From NCBI RefSeq assembly GCF_014648515.1, contig NZ_BMRG01000006.1, positions 21,828-85,827 of the forward strand: a stretch of DNA of 64,000 nucleotides, written 5' to 3'. Under the pieces are notes generated by a model that worked only from the letters and a program-made list of their open reading frames with translations, made no database searches and had not been told where the DNA came from. The DNA comes from Saccharothrix coeruleofusca (GTDB lineage Bacteria; Actinomycetota; Actinomycetes; Mycobacteriales; Pseudonocardiaceae). Both the position numbers and the translations under genes were made by a program. Position 1 is the stretch's first letter. Every line of letters begins with the position of its first letter. Shown here piece after piece: positions 8,118 through 20,497 of this stretch.

Positions 8118-9743
8118 CTAAGCCTCCGGCGGCAGGTCGCCGGTTACCGCGGCGACCTGGCAGCCGCCCCGGCGCTTGGCCGCGTACATCGCCGAGTCGG
8201 CCCTGGCGAGGGCGTCGTGGGCGCTTTCGCGGGGGCGCACGGAGATCACGCCGACCGACAGCGTGACACCCCTGGACAGGTCGGATGGCAAGCTGGCAAC
8301 GGCTTCCACGGCGCGGCCCAGCGCCGCTTCGGCGGCGTGCAGCGGCGCTCCGGGCAGCAGCACGACGAACTCGTCACCGCCGTAGCGGGCGACCAGGTCG
8401 TCCCCCCGCAGGGCCTGCCGGAGTGTGCTGGCAATCACCCGCAGGACGTCGTCACCCTCGGCGTGCGAGTGCTTGTCGTTGACCACCTTGAAGCCGTCGA
8501 GGTCGACCAGCGCGATGGCCATCGGGTTGGTCTGGGCGCTGATCAGCGCGGCCAGCCGGTCGTCCAGCGCGCGCCGGTTGGGCAGGCCGGTGAGCGGGTC
8601 CTGCAGCGCCTGCTGGGCGATCGCGCCGTGCGCCCTGGCCAGCCGCTCGTGGTCGCGCCGGGTGATCAGGGTCGCGGTGCGCGCCTCCTGCATCAGCCAC
8701 AGCTCCACCTCCAGCGCGTTGGCGTAGTCCTGCAGCGCCGACGGGGTGTGCTCGCCGTGCGGGCCGGACAGCCGGGCGTACTCGCGCACCAGGCACAGCA
8801 TCAGGGTGGGCTCGGAGGTGTCGTGCTCCAGGCTGGTGCGCGCGTCGTTGAGCACCTGCAGCGCCTGCTGGGGCAGCTCCTCCAGCTCCAGGCAGCGGGA
8901 CAGCGCGATGGAGACGATGATCAGCTCGCGGGCGTACATCGACAGCTCGCGCAGCCTCCACAGCCGGGCGATGTGCTCCGGGCCGGGCTTGGCCAGCGCG
9001 TGCGCCGCGCCGATCACCGGCACCTGCTCGGCGGCCGAGCGGTCGCGCCTGCCGGGGTGCAGCGACTCCCGGAAGGGGCCCTCGACCGCCTCGGCGATGC
9101 GGGAGGCGGTGGTGAACCGGTCCGCGGCCTCCTCGAAGTTGTTCACCCGCTCCAGGCGCAGGCCCCAGCCGATCAGCATCCGGGCCCGGTTCATCAGGTG
9201 CACGTAGATCTGGTGCGGCCCGGCGCTCTGCCGGATGGCGTTGTGCGCCCGCGCCAGCACCTGGTCGGCCATCTCGTAGACGCCCAGCTGGGTGAGCACC
9301 AGGCCGGTGCTCTGCAGCGCCGAGGCCAGCAGCCGGTCCCAGGTGCGCTTGTCCAGCATCGGGTCCGGGGTGAGGTCCTCCTCCAGCATGGCCAGGCCGC
9401 AGGCGACCTCGGACAGCGCCTTGTCCTCGTACCCGCCCAGCAGGTAGCGACGTCCGCGCAGGGCCCGCGCCTCGGCCTCCAGCACCACCAGGCCGTGCCT
9501 GCGGGTGTGCGCCAGCATCTCGTCGAGCATCTCGTCGACCATGTCGACCAGGCCGGGGGTGACCAGCCGGACGATGGCCGAGGCGCGCAGCAGCTGGGCG
9601 ACGATGCGCGGCTCGCCCCGGCCCTGCGCCTCGGCCAGGATGTCGTCCACCTCGTGGGCCGCTTCGAGCTGATCGGACAGGTGGCTGCTCTGGGCCACGG
9701 CCACCAGTTCGCTCGCGCGGCCGACCAGCCAGGCGTCGGACAT
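8118..9743 (-). CDS. Cytosolic diguanylate cyclase (GGDEF) with helical N-terminal region
   Basis: 541 residues. The first about 350 residues are alpha-helical and TPR-like, with no membrane segment or signal peptide. A GGDEF domain follows (about 370-530): [16 protein letters not shown], the metal-binding [11 protein letters not shown], and the intact active-site loop [14 protein letters not shown]. An RGDD sequence five residues before GGDEF fits the RxxD inhibitory site. It should make cyclic di-GMP from two GTP. No EAL domain is present. What the N-terminal region senses cannot be seen. It lies between tRNA-Gln and glmU on the same strand. Confidence 0.92.
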   Translation of the reverse strand: MSDAWLVGRASELVAVAQSSHLSDQLEAAHEVDDILAEAQGRGEPRIVAQLLRASAIVRLVTPGLVDMVDEMLDEMLAHTRRHGLVVLEAEARALRGRRYLLGGYEDKALSEVACGLAMLEEDLTPDPMLDKRTWDRLLASALQSTGLVLTQLGVYEMADQVLARAHNAIRQSAGPHQIYVHLMNRARMLIGWGLRLERVNNFEEAADRFTTASRIAEAVEGPFRESLHPGRRDRSAAEQVPVIGAAHALAKPGPEHIARLWRLRELSMYARELIIVSIALSRCLELEELPQQALQVLNDARTSLEHDTSEPTLMLCLVREYARLSGPHGEHTPSALQDYANALEVELWLMQEARTATLITRRDHERLARAHGAIAQQALQDPLTGLPNRRALDDRLAALISAQTNPMAIALVDLDGFKVVNDKHSHAEGDDVLRVIASTLRQALRGDDLVARYGGDEFVVLLPGAPLHAAEAALGRAVEAVASLPSDLSRGVTLSVGVISVRPRESAHDALARADSAMYAAKRRGGCQVAAVTGDLPPEA

Positions 9744-9858
9744 CTCGTGGAGCGAGGGCGCCCCGTTCTCCTGCTCGTCGACCGTGTCCTCGTGCAGCGG
9801 CCCCCACCCCCCATGCGCGCGCAGGGCGACCGGGCCGGATGGCCGGCCCGGTCTCTCG

Positions 9859-9929
9859 CTCCGCCACCAGGATTCGAACCTGGACCATCGGAACCAAAAT
9901 CCGAGGTGCTGCCTTTACACCATGGCGGA
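9859..9929 (-). tRNA. tRNA-Gln (anticodon TTG)
   Basis: The cloverleaf folds with acceptor arm TCCGCCA/TGGCGGA, anticodon stem TCGGA/TCCGA around the loop TTTTGGT (anticodon TTG, reading CAA), a TTCGAAT T-loop and discriminator G73, as expected for Gln. CCA is not encoded. Confidence 0.93.
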
Positions 9930-10402
9930 TCGCCGCGAGGTGGTCCGCTCGCGCGCACACATGTTGTCACGAGTGCGGTCCCCAGGTCAGCAGCACCACT
10001 CAACTGGCCGTCTGCTTTTCGTGACTGGACCGTTACCTAGCGTGTTATGGCTGGTCAACTCGGTTGCTTGAGCGAACTGACAAACCCGGTCAGTGCCCTT
10101 TCGTACCCTCCCGGTCGGTGTTGCGGGACGCGGTGCGCTCCGCGCCGGACACCTCGATGTATCGGGCCGGCCCGTCCGCGACCGCCTGGCCCATCGGTCA
10201 CGCGCACGGCACGGCGTCGTTCGCGGTAGATCGCCGCCAGAACGGGTACTCCGAGGTCATGCGACACCGGGAGAACGCCGGGGCCGGGCCCAGCTCCGTG
10301 GCGATCCCACCTCCGCATGTGCCCAGTTGCGACGTGACACGCCGGAGTTCCTGAGAACACGCCGTGAAAACGCGCGCAGCTCTGGCGGGCGGAGTCCAGC
10401 TA
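9930..10402. other. Non-coding stretch between tRNA-Gln and the desaturase operator
   Basis: About 470 nt. The open frames here have atypical composition, no ribosome-binding site and no recognisable domain, so I call no gene. It should contain the tRNA-Gln promoter on the minus strand. I saw no terminator, repeat or RNA structure I can defend. Confidence 0.5.
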
Positions 10403-10436
10403 ACTTACGCTGCCGTAAGTTACGGTGCCGTAAGTA
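10403..10436. promoter_or_regulatory. Overlapping palindromic operator before the desaturase gene
   Basis: ACTTACG-CTGC-CGTAAGT (10403-10420) is a perfect inverted repeat. It overlaps a second one, TTACGG-TG-CCGTAA (10420-10433). The half-site TGCCGTAAGT occurs twice about 15 bp apart. The site is 34-67 nt before the desaturase start codon, where a repressor would block transcription. The TetR regulator encoded just downstream of the desaturase is the natural candidate to bind it. Confidence 0.7.
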
Positions 10437-10469
10437 GCACTCGACCGGACTACAACAAGAGGTAGTTGT

Positions 10470-11429
10470 ATGACCAGCACCCTGGAGAACAGGTCCACGC
10501 CGCCGGGTCCCCCGAACAGGGGGCCGAAGCCGTTGACGGACGGGCAGCGCAGCAACGCCGAGCAGGCCGGCGTCTACGTCTTCGTCATCGTGCCGTTCCT
10601 GGCACTGCTCGCGGCCGTCCCGTTCGCCTGGGGTTGGGGGCTGGGCTGGGTCGACGTCGCTCTGTTCGCGCTGTTCTACTGCATCTCCGGCCTCGGTGTG
10701 ACGGTCGGCTACCACCGCTACTTCACCCACGGCTCCTTCAAGGCCAACCGGGCGCTGAAGGTCGCGCTGGCCATCGCGGGCAGCATGGCGCTGCAGGGCC
10801 CGGTCATCGACTGGGTCGCCGACCACCGCCGCCACCACGCCTTCTCCGACCGCGAGGGCGACCCGCACTCGCCGTGGCTGTTCGGCAGCGGCCCGGTGGC
10901 CCTGGCCAAGGGCTTCTGGCACGCCCACATGGGCTGGCTGTTCGAGCGCGACAAGACCAACAAGCAGCGCTTCGCCCCCGACCTGCTGGCCGACAAGGAC
11001 CTGGTCAAGGTCGACAAGCTGTTCCCGCTGTGGACCGCGGCCAGCCTGCTGCTCCCGGCCCTCATCGGCGGCCTGGCCACGCTGTCCTGGTGGGGCGCGT
11101 TCACCGCGTTCTTCTGGGCGGGCTTCGTGCGGGTGGCGTTCCTGCACCACGTGACCTGGTCGGTGAACTCGATCTGCCACATGATCGGCGACCGCCCCTT
11201 CGCGGCCCGCGACAAGTCGGCCAACTTCTGGCCGCTGGCGATCCTGAGCTTCGGCGAGTCCTGGCACAACCTGCACCACGCCGACCCGACCTGCGCCAGG
11301 CACGGCGTCAAGCGCGGCCAGATCGACATCTCGGCGCGGATGATCTGGGCGTTCGAGAAGTTCGGCTGGGCGACCAACGTGCGCTGGCCCAACCAGCAGC
11401 GGCTGACCCGCATCTCCGCCAAGAAGTGA
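10470..11429 (+). CDS. Membrane acyl-CoA delta-9 desaturase
   Basis: 319 residues with the three histidine boxes that hold the di-iron centre: HRYFTH (about residue 88), HRRHH (about 121) and HNLHH (about 270). There are four hydrophobic segments (for example VYVFVIVPFLALLAAVPFAW and LLLPALIGGLATL). It should introduce a double bond into stearoyl/palmitoyl chains at the membrane using O2 and reduced ferredoxin or rubredoxin. GAGG precedes the ATG. The double palindrome at 10403 and the downstream TetR gene imply a locally regulated desaturase/regulator pair, as known for DesT- and MadR-type systems; that parallel is an inference. Confidence 0.95.
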   Translation: MTSTLENRSTPPGPPNRGPKPLTDGQRSNAEQAGVYVFVIVPFLALLAAVPFAWGWGLGWVDVALFALFYCISGLGVTVGYHRYFTHGSFKANRALKVALAIAGSMALQGPVIDWVADHRRHHAFSDREGDPHSPWLFGSGPVALAKGFWHAHMGWLFERDKTNKQRFAPDLLADKDLVKVDKLFPLWTAASLLLPALIGGLATLSWWGAFTAFFWAGFVRVAFLHHVTWSVNSICHMIGDRPFAARDKSANFWPLAILSFGESWHNLHHADPTCARHGVKRGQIDISARMIWAFEKFGWATNVRWPNQQRLTRISAKK

Positions 11430-11472
11430 CCTCCACCGCCCGCCCCTCGCGCCCGGCGCGGGGGCGGGCGTT

Positions 11473-11478
11473 TAGGCT
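11473..11478 (+). promoter_or_regulatory. TAGGCT -10 box, leaderless start of the TetR gene
   Basis: TAGGCT ends 7 nt before the ATG at 11486 and no Shine-Dalgarno sequence is visible. This suggests the regulator has its own leaderless promoter in the 56-nt gap after the desaturase. Confidence 0.5.
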
Positions 11479-11485
11479 GGCTGAA

Positions 11486-12127
11486 ATGGCGGCCAGGAAG
11501 CAGGACGACGCGACGCCGGTACCGCGCGTGCGGATGACCGGCAAGGAGCGGCGCGAGCAGTTGCTCGACGTGGCCCGCGCCCTGTTCGCCGAGAAGGGCT
11601 TCGAGGTCACCTCCGTCGAGGAGATCGCGCACCGGGCGGGCGTGAGCAAGCCCGTGGTCTACGAGCACTTCGGCGGCAAGGAGGGCATCTACGCGGTCGT
11701 GGTCGACCGCGAGATGCAGTCGCTGATGGACCAGATCGTCAACGCCCTGTCCGGCGGGCACCCCCGCGAGCTGCTGGAGCAGGCCGCCTGCGCGCTGCTG
11801 GACTACATCGAGGGCTCCACCGACGGGTTCCGCATCCTGGTGCGCGACTCCCCCGTGGCCTCGTCGACCGGCACGTTCTCCTCGTTGCTCAACGACATCG
11901 CCTCCCAGGTGGAGAGCATCCTCGGGCTGCACTTCTCCCGGCAGGGCTACGACCGCAGGCTGGCCGCCCTCTACAGCCAGGCCCTGGTCGGCATGGTCGC
12001 GCTGACCGGCCAGTGGTGGCTGGAGGTGCGCAAGCCGAAGAAGGACGAGGTGGCCGCGCACTTGGTGAACCTGGCCTGGAAGGGCCTGTCCCACATGGAC
12101 CACAAACCCAAGCTCCGCATCCGCTGA
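11486..12127 (+). CDS. TetR-family transcriptional regulator
   Basis: 213 residues. The N-terminal TetR helix-turn-helix spans about residues 17-65: RREQLLDVARALFAEKGFEV, then EEIAHRAGVSKPVVYEHFGGKEGIY. The C-terminal ligand-binding helical domain has a shape common in lipid-responsive members. It follows the desaturase gene and probably binds the palindromes at 10403-10436, controlling membrane unsaturation; acyl-CoA would be the likely effector (inference). The C-terminus is basic (KPKLRIR). It converges on the sugar dehydrogenase across repeat copy b. Confidence 0.9.
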   Translation: MAARKQDDATPVPRVRMTGKERREQLLDVARALFAEKGFEVTSVEEIAHRAGVSKPVVYEHFGGKEGIYAVVVDREMQSLMDQIVNALSGGHPRELLEQAACALLDYIEGSTDGFRILVRDSPVASSTGTFSSLLNDIASQVESILGLHFSRQGYDRRLAALYSQALVGMVALTGQWWLEVRKPKKDEVAAHLVNLAWKGLSHMDHKPKLRIR

Positions 12128-12129
12128 TC

Positions 12130-12603
12130 CGCGAGTCGAACCCTCAGGACCCCCGAGTTCAACGCTCAGGACGACCACGCCCGCTCCCGGTGTCACCCAC
12201 TCATGGGCGTGTCGGGCGTGTCGCCCCTGCGAGTCGCGCGTCCAGACACCACGAACCGAGCGTTCGCGCACCTCAACCCGCACTTTCGCGCCCTGCGCCG
12301 CGCTTCCGCCGCACCTCGGGTAGTACTTACCGGCCCTCCCAACTCCGCCGGGTAGTACTTGCCCACGCATCAGGGGCGCGCGCGGAGCGCGCAGCGGACC
12401 CCGCGAGCGCCGCTTTTCACCGCCACCCAACCCCAACGCTCAACTCACACGACCCGAACGCTCAGTTCGCGCGACCTGAGCGACGAACTCAGGGGTCCTG
12501 AGCGTTCGACTCGCGGTACCTGAGCGTTCGACTCGCGGTACCTGAGCGTTCGACTCGCGGTACCTGAGCGTTCGACTCGCGGTACCTGAGCGTTCGACTC
12601 GCG
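12130..12603. repeat. Dispersed MITE-like element, copy b (full length)
   Basis: This fills the gap between the convergent ends of the TetR and sugar dehydrogenase genes. The left end is CGCGAGTCGAACCCTCAG (12130-12147); the right end is its inverted form, CTGAGCGTTCGACTCGCG, amplified into a tandem array (12498-12603). Between them are the shared blocks CGGTGTCACCCAC, ATGGGCGTGTCGGGCGTGT (hairpin with CGCCC), CGGGTAGTACTTACCGGCC and CGGGTAGTACTTGCCCACGC. These are followed by a GC-rich segment also seen in copy d. No coding potential or transposase was seen. Confidence 0.85.
12498..12603. repeat. 22-bp tandem repeat, 4.8 copies
   Basis: Four identical 22-bp units start at 12498, 12520, 12542 and 12564; a fifth, 18-bp partial unit is at 12586-12603. 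Each unit is CTGAGCGTTCGACTCGCG plus GTAC. It ends 4 nt before the last base of the sugar dehydrogenase gene. There are no spacers, so it is not a CRISPR array. The same unit occurs 1.8 times at 43907-43946. Confidence 0.97.
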
Positions 12604-12607
12604 GGGG

Positions 12608-13741
12608 TCAGCGGGGGGTGAGTTTGAGGACCTTGTCGTCGGTGCCGTTGGACGTGGTCACGTAGAGCGCCCCGTCGGGCCCCAGCTCCGCGCCCCGCAG
12701 CCTGCCGAACGTGTCGTCCAGCTCGGGCGGGACCGCCACCGAGTGCACCCCGCCCTCCGGCGTCACGGTGAACAGCAGCAGCTTCGACCCCTTCAACGCG
12801 GTCACCGCCAGCACCCCGTCCAGGTCCCCCCACCGGTCGCCGGACAGGAACACGGCGTCGGAGAGCGCCTCGGTGGGCCTGCCGCTGGACCAGACCGCCC
12901 GCACCGCGTCCGGGAACCGCTCCAGGTCGGTCATGGGCACTTCCTCGTTGTACCCGCCCACGGTCCCGCCCCGCGACGGGTCCCACCCGTAGTTCGCCCC
13001 CTCGCGCAGCACGTTGACCTCGTCGTCCACGTCCGGGCCGTGCTCGGCGGTGAAGATCATCCCGTCCTCGCGCACGGCCACGCCCTGCACGTTGCGGTGC
13101 CCGTACGTGTAGACCGTCGCCTGACCGCTCTCGGGGTCGATCCGCAGCACCTTGCCGCCGAGGCTGGACCGGTCCTGCGACACCGCGGCCCTGGCCGTGT
13201 CGCCGGTGCCCGCCAGGATCGTGCCGTCCCGGTCCAGGGCCAGCCTGCAACCGGAGTGCCTGCCGCTGGGGTTGGTCGGCAGCCCGGCCAGCAGCGGGTC
13301 CTCGACCCGCTTCGCGGTGGTCCCGGTCAGCTCCCAGGTGACCAGCCGGACGTCCTGGGCGGTGTTGTGGCAGGTGGTGAACCGGTTCTCGCCCTGCACC
13401 ACCAGCCCCATCAGCCCGCCTTCGCCGCGCGCCACCACGTCGGTGAGGTCGGCGTCCAGGTCGGTCACCCGCCCGTCGGCGACCAGGCTGATCTTCCCCG
13501 GCCGCTGGGTGACCAGCATCCGCCCGTCGGGCAGGAAGCCGACCTCCCACGGGTGGGTCAGCCCGGAGGCGACGGTCTCCACCGCCAGACCCTTGCCCGA
13601 ACCCGAATCCGAGCCGGTGCTCGCGCCGGGCGCGCTCACCGTCGGGGCGCTGCCGCCCGTGGACTGCTCGGCGGTGCACCCCGCGGCGCTACCCGCGGTG
13701 ATCATGAGCGCTGCCGCGGCGAAACCGGCGAGTCGGGCCAT
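12608..13741 (-). CDS. PQQ-dependent sugar dehydrogenase, lipoprotein (soluble GDH/sorbosone dehydrogenase family)
   Basis: 377 residues. A short signal peptide ends at Cys22 (TAGSAAGC), so the protein is probably a lipid-anchored extracytoplasmic enzyme, with a Ser/Gly-rich linker before the beta-propeller at about residue 50. Family residues are present: the catalytic-base His in [15 protein letters not shown], the PQQ-contact Arg in [10 protein letters not shown], and [11 protein letters not shown]. Known members oxidise aldoses using PQQ; the substrate here is unknown. It is the only likely PQQ user in the window, which also encodes PQQ synthesis at 59-62 kb. The gene is divergent from mfd. 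Confidence 0.9.
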   Translation of the reverse strand: MARLAGFAAAALMITAGSAAGCTAEQSTGGSAPTVSAPGASTGSDSGSGKGLAVETVASGLTHPWEVGFLPDGRMLVTQRPGKISLVADGRVTDLDADLTDVVARGEGGLMGLVVQGENRFTTCHNTAQDVRLVTWELTGTTAKRVEDPLLAGLPTNPSGRHSGCRLALDRDGTILAGTGDTARAAVSQDRSSLGGKVLRIDPESGQATVYTYGHRNVQGVAVREDGMIFTAEHGPDVDDEVNVLREGANYGWDPSRGGTVGGYNEEVPMTDLERFPDAVRAVWSSGRPTEALSDAVFLSGDRWGDLDGVLAVTALKGSKLLLFTVTPEGGVHSVAVPPELDDTFGRLRGAELGPDGALYVTTSNGTDDKVLKLTPR

Positions 13742-13932
13742 GCCGACCAGGATGCCCCATCCGGTGTGGGGTCCCCGTCTGCGACCCGCGCCTCGCCGCC
13801 CGCCCCGCGATCCTGGTGTCAGCGGGCGGACGACCGCGCCGTCCCCGTAGGCTGGGGGCGAGCACCCCTGCTGAGGCCGACTCGTCCCGGGCAGGGGTCT
13901 GTCCGCGTTTCACCGCACGGGAGCTGCCGCAC

Positions 13933-17496
<3,564 letters not shown>

Positions 17497-17509
17497 GAAG
17501 GTATTTCGC

Positions 17510-18454
17510 GTGAGGACTGTGCAGAGGCGCTTCACCCTGGTCGGCGTGGCCGTCGCACTGCTCGTGGCGGGCTGCGGGTCCGGCCCGAGCCAGGTGGGCT
17601 CGGCCGCCATCATCGGCGACACCGCGATCCCGCTGGAGTTCGTCCAGCAACGACTCGACGACTACCTGGACCGCCGGGCGGAAGGCCCCGCGCTGCAGGG
17701 CCAGCCGGAGATGGGGCTGGCCGACGCGGCCCGCAACATCCTGACGTACAAGATCCAGCACGAGCTGACCCTCCAGCTGGCGCAGCAGGAGGGCGTGAGC
17801 GTCAGCGACGAGACGCTCACCGAGGCCATGGAGCGGCTCGGCGGCGGCGAGGCGGCCAGCGCGGGCACCCTGTTCGACGCGACCACCATCCGCGACGAGC
17901 GCGCCCGCGACCAGTACCTGCAGCTTGAGCTGGGCCGCAAGTACTTCGAGAAGCTGTCGGTCACCTTCGACTACTTCTTCACCAAGTCCACCGAGGAGGC
18001 CAGGGACAAGGCCGACGAGGTCGCCAAGGACCCGGCGAAGATGGCCGAGTTCATCCGCGCCGCCCAGCAGGAGGACCGGCAGGCGGGCGGCACCGGCGAG
18101 TCCGTGCACGCGGTGCAGTCGCCCGGCCTGGCCGCCACCCCGCTGTTCGGCGTGCCCGCGAACACCGTGGTCGCGTTCCCGCCGGACCCGGACTCCGGCC
18201 TGTGGATGGTGGCGCTGGTCAAGGAGCGCGAGACCGACGCCGAGGCGCCCGAGGGCGACACCGGTGCCGAGCCCGCCACCCCCGACGCGCTGGCCAAGGT
18301 GGGGCTGCGCCTGGTGCAGTTCCACGCCGACCGGCAGGACATCCGGGTCAACCCGCGCTACGGCGTGTGGGACTCCTCGCAGATGGCCGTCGCCCCCTCC
18401 GAGGGGCAGCGGGCGGGCTACCAGGTGGCCGTGCGCCCGCAGCGCGCGTCGTGA
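17510..18454 (+). CDS. SurA-N-like lipoprotein (trigger/peptidyl-prolyl isomerase type)
   Basis: 314 residues. The signal peptide with lipobox LVAGC (Cys about 22) marks a membrane-anchored lipoprotein. The helical N-terminal part (QRLDDYLDRRA, ILTYKIQHELTLQLAQQEGVSVSD) resembles the SurA_N/chaperone domain. A conventional catalytic rotamase domain is not evident. It lies 13 nt after mfd and overlaps mazG by 4 nt (GTGA); the mfd-lipoprotein-mazG-eno order is common in actinobacteria. It may help fold exported proteins, but no experimental role is implied by the sequence. Confidence 0.88.
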   Translation: MRTVQRRFTLVGVAVALLVAGCGSGPSQVGSAAIIGDTAIPLEFVQQRLDDYLDRRAEGPALQGQPEMGLADAARNILTYKIQHELTLQLAQQEGVSVSDETLTEAMERLGGGEAASAGTLFDATTIRDERARDQYLQLELGRKYFEKLSVTFDYFFTKSTEEARDKADEVAKDPAKMAEFIRAAQQEDRQAGGTGESVHAVQSPGLAATPLFGVPANTVVAFPPDPDSGLWMVALVKERETDAEAPEGDTGAEPATPDALAKVGLRLVQFHADRQDIRVNPRYGVWDSSQMAVAPSEGQRAGYQVAVRPQRAS

Positions 18455-19389
18455 CCGCTGTCGCCACGCCCGCGGTCGTCCTGCTCGACGACCGGCTGCC
18501 CGACCTGCTGCCCGCCGCCGCGCTGCCCGTCCTGCGGGCCGCGACGGCGGTGTACGCGGGGGAGGGCGTGCCGCTGTCCGAGGGCGTCGACCCCGCGCCG
18601 GAGGTCCTGCCGCCGGGGTCGGTGCTGCTGACCACCGACCTGTCCGAACCGCGGGCCGCCCGGCTGGTCGAAGCGGGCGCGCGGGTCGTGCGCGGCCCCG
18701 AACCGGAGGGCGCGGAGCTGCTGGAGGTGGTGTCGGTGATGGACCGGCTGCGCTCGCCCGGCGGCTGCCCGTGGGACGCCGAGCAGGACCACAAGTCGCT
18801 GCGGCAGTACCTGGTCGAGGAGACCTACGAGCTGCTGGAGGCCATCGAGGACGGCGACCGGGCGGCGATGCGCGAGGAGCTGGGGGACGTGCTGCTGCAG
18901 GTCCTGTTCCACGCCCGCATCGCCGCCGAGCACGCCGAGCCGTTCGGCATCGACGAGGTGGCCGCCGACCTGGTGGCCAAGCTGGTCGGCAGGCACCCGC
19001 ACGTGTTCCAGGGCGGTGACCCGGCGGTGCACGACGCCACCTCGCAGCAGCACCGGTGGGAAGAGCTCAAGCAGGTGGAGAAGCGGCGCGAGTCCAGCCT
19101 GGACGGCGTCGCCTCCGGCCAGCCCGCGGTGGCGCTGGCGGGCAAGCTGGCCCAGCGCGCCTCGCGGGCCGGGCTGCCCGCCGACCTGCTGCCCGGCGGC
19201 GAGGGCACCGGCGAGCGGCTGTTCGCCACGGCGGCGCTGGCCAAGCTGGCGGGGGAGGACCCGGAGACCGAGCTGCGGGCCGTGGCGCGGGCCTTCGAGG
19301 CCAGGGTGCGGGCGGCGGAGAAGTCCGCGCGCGCGGCGGGCGTGACGGCGATGACGGCGCGCGACTGGCGCGCTCACTGGCCCGCCTGA
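18451..19389 (+). CDS. mazG: Nucleoside triphosphate pyrophosphohydrolase MazG
   Basis: 312 residues. The MazG helical domain has the metal-binding ExxE and ExxD pairs: LVEETYELLEAIEDGD (about 118-133) and REELGDVLLQVLFH (about 141-154). These are preceded by the family signature MDRLRSPGGCPWDAEQDHKSLRQ. It hydrolyses NTPs or dNTPs to the monophosphate plus PPi, sanitising the pool and lowering ppGpp-type stress signals in some species. The N-terminal about 90 residues are an actinobacterial extension. The GTG start overlaps the previous stop by 4 nt; the 3' end overlaps a convergent small gene by 16 nt. Confidence 0.94.
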   Translation: MTAVATPAVVLLDDRLPDLLPAAALPVLRAATAVYAGEGVPLSEGVDPAPEVLPPGSVLLTTDLSEPRAARLVEAGARVVRGPEPEGAELLEVVSVMDRLRSPGGCPWDAEQDHKSLRQYLVEETYELLEAIEDGDRAAMREELGDVLLQVLFHARIAAEHAEPFGIDEVAADLVAKLVGRHPHVFQGGDPAVHDATSQQHRWEELKQVEKRRESSLDGVASGQPAVALAGKLAQRASRAGLPADLLPGGEGTGERLFATAALAKLAGEDPETELRAVARAFEARVRAAEKSARAAGVTAMTARDWRAHWPA

Positions 19390-19577
19390 GGCGCGTTCTC
19401 GCGCTCGAACTCGGCGAGGGCCGCGCCGCACTCGCGGATCAGGTGGCGCAGGGCTTCGGCGTCGGCCAGCAGCTCGAAGCCCTGCGGCCCGTCGAAGGTG
19501 AGCACGACTTCGTGCGGGTCGACGGTCCAGTCGATGCGCGTTTCCCGGCTGATGCGCGCCCACCCGTGGATGTCCAC
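19374..19577 (-). CDS. Small hypothetical protein (67 aa)
   Basis: A compact acidic 67-residue protein with no membrane segment; segments include RETRIDWTVDPHEVVLTFDG and a helical C-terminus. I do not recognise the family. Its GTG start has a good Shine-Dalgarno (GGGAGG, 5 nt spacing), which is why I keep it despite overlapping mazG by 16 nt. It is divergent from the XRE regulator; a perfect palindrome GGGAATTCCC (19617-19626) lies between them and may serve both. Confidence 0.65.
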   Translation of the reverse strand: MDIHGWARISRETRIDWTVDPHEVVLTFDGPQGFELLADAEALRHLIRECGAALAEFERENAPQAGQ

Positions 19578-19650
19578 GTCGCCTCCCTTGGTTTCGGGAA
19601 GAGTGTGGCAGTTCCTGGGAATTCCCGCGCTTCTCGTTTGGGTGAATCCC

Positions 19651-19656
19651 TAGGGT
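19651..19656 (+). promoter_or_regulatory. TAGGGT -10 box, leaderless start of the XRE regulator
   Basis: TAGGGT ends exactly 7 nt before the ATG at 19664 and no Shine-Dalgarno sequence is present. The palindrome GGGAATTCCC at 19617-19626 lies just upstream of the likely -35 region. Confidence 0.5.
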
Positions 19657-19663
19657 GGTCCGC

Positions 19664-20497
19664 ATGGAGAGCAACGCGCGGGCCCGGACCCTGGGCGCGG
19701 AACTGCGGGACCTGCGCAGGGGCAAGGGTCTGGGCATCGTCGAGCTGGGACAGCGGGTCGGGCTGAGCAAGAGCACGGTCAGCCGCGTCGAGCGCGGCGA
19801 GCGGGTGCCGACCGAGACCGAGGTGGCGTCGATCCTCGGCGCGATGGGCGTGGTCGGCGCCAAGCGGCGCGAACTGCTCAAGCTGGCCCGCGAGGCGGCC
19901 GGCTCCAACTGGCTGGGCACCGGAGCGGAACTGCCCCAGCAGCTCAAGGCCCTGATCGAGTACGAGCGCGTGGCGACCGCGATCACCGAAGTCGGACCGC
20001 TGCTCGTGCCCGGCTTGCTCCAGACGCCCGATTACGCCCGCGCGATCATGGTCGAGAGCGGACTGCCGCACGCTCACGCCGAGGCGCGGGTGGAGGTGCG
20101 GCTCGATCGCCAGCAGGTGCTCACGCGCGAGAAGCCGGTTCCCTACCTGGCGGTTGTCGATGAGTCGGTGCTGCGCCGCCCTCTGGGAGGGCGGTCCGTG
20201 ATGGTCGAGCAAGCACGCCACCTGCTGGCGATGGTCGAGCGTGACAACGTGACCATCCGCGTGGTGCCTGCCCAGCGAAGCTGGTACCCCGGTCTGTACG
20301 GACCCTTCTCGTTGCTGGAGACAGCGCGCACCACCCCGGTGGTGCACCTGGAGCACTTGCGGTCGAACTTGTTCCTGGACAAGCCCGAGGACGTTCAGGC
20401 ATACCTTGACATCAAGCCGACGTTGCTGGCCGCCGCCGCGAGCGTCGAGGACTCGGCGGAGTTGATCTCCACGTACGCGGAGGGACGGCACAGATGA
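19664..20497 (+). CDS. XRE-family regulator with DUF5753 domain
   Basis: 277 residues. The N-terminal helix-turn-helix (LGAELRDLRRGKGLGIVELG, then VGLSKSTVSRVERGERVP, residues about 8-55) is followed by a DUF5753 C-terminal domain with the typical VGPLLVPGLLQTPDYARAIM and later LRRPLGGRSVMVEQARHLL. Such proteins are very numerous in actinomycetes and are paired with a DUF397 gene. Here the pair overlaps by 4 nt. BldB/WhiJ-like developmental control is known for some members. A second pair is at 40274-41297. Confidence 0.92.
   Translation: MESNARARTLGAELRDLRRGKGLGIVELGQRVGLSKSTVSRVERGERVPTETEVASILGAMGVVGAKRRELLKLAREAAGSNWLGTGAELPQQLKALIEYERVATAITEVGPLLVPGLLQTPDYARAIMVESGLPHAHAEARVEVRLDRQQVLTREKPVPYLAVVDESVLRRPLGGRSVMVEQARHLLAMVERDNVTIRVVPAQRSWYPGLYGPFSLLETARTTPVVHLEHLRSNLFLDKPEDVQAYLDIKPTLLAAAASVEDSAELISTYAEGRHR

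Noticed and set aside
10064-10437. Open frames in the gap upstream of the desaturase
   Set aside because: No ribosome-binding site, atypical composition and no domain; the 3' part is the operator region.
12498-12603. Possible CRISPR array
   Set aside because: The 22-bp units are directly adjacent with no spacers, and no cas genes are present.
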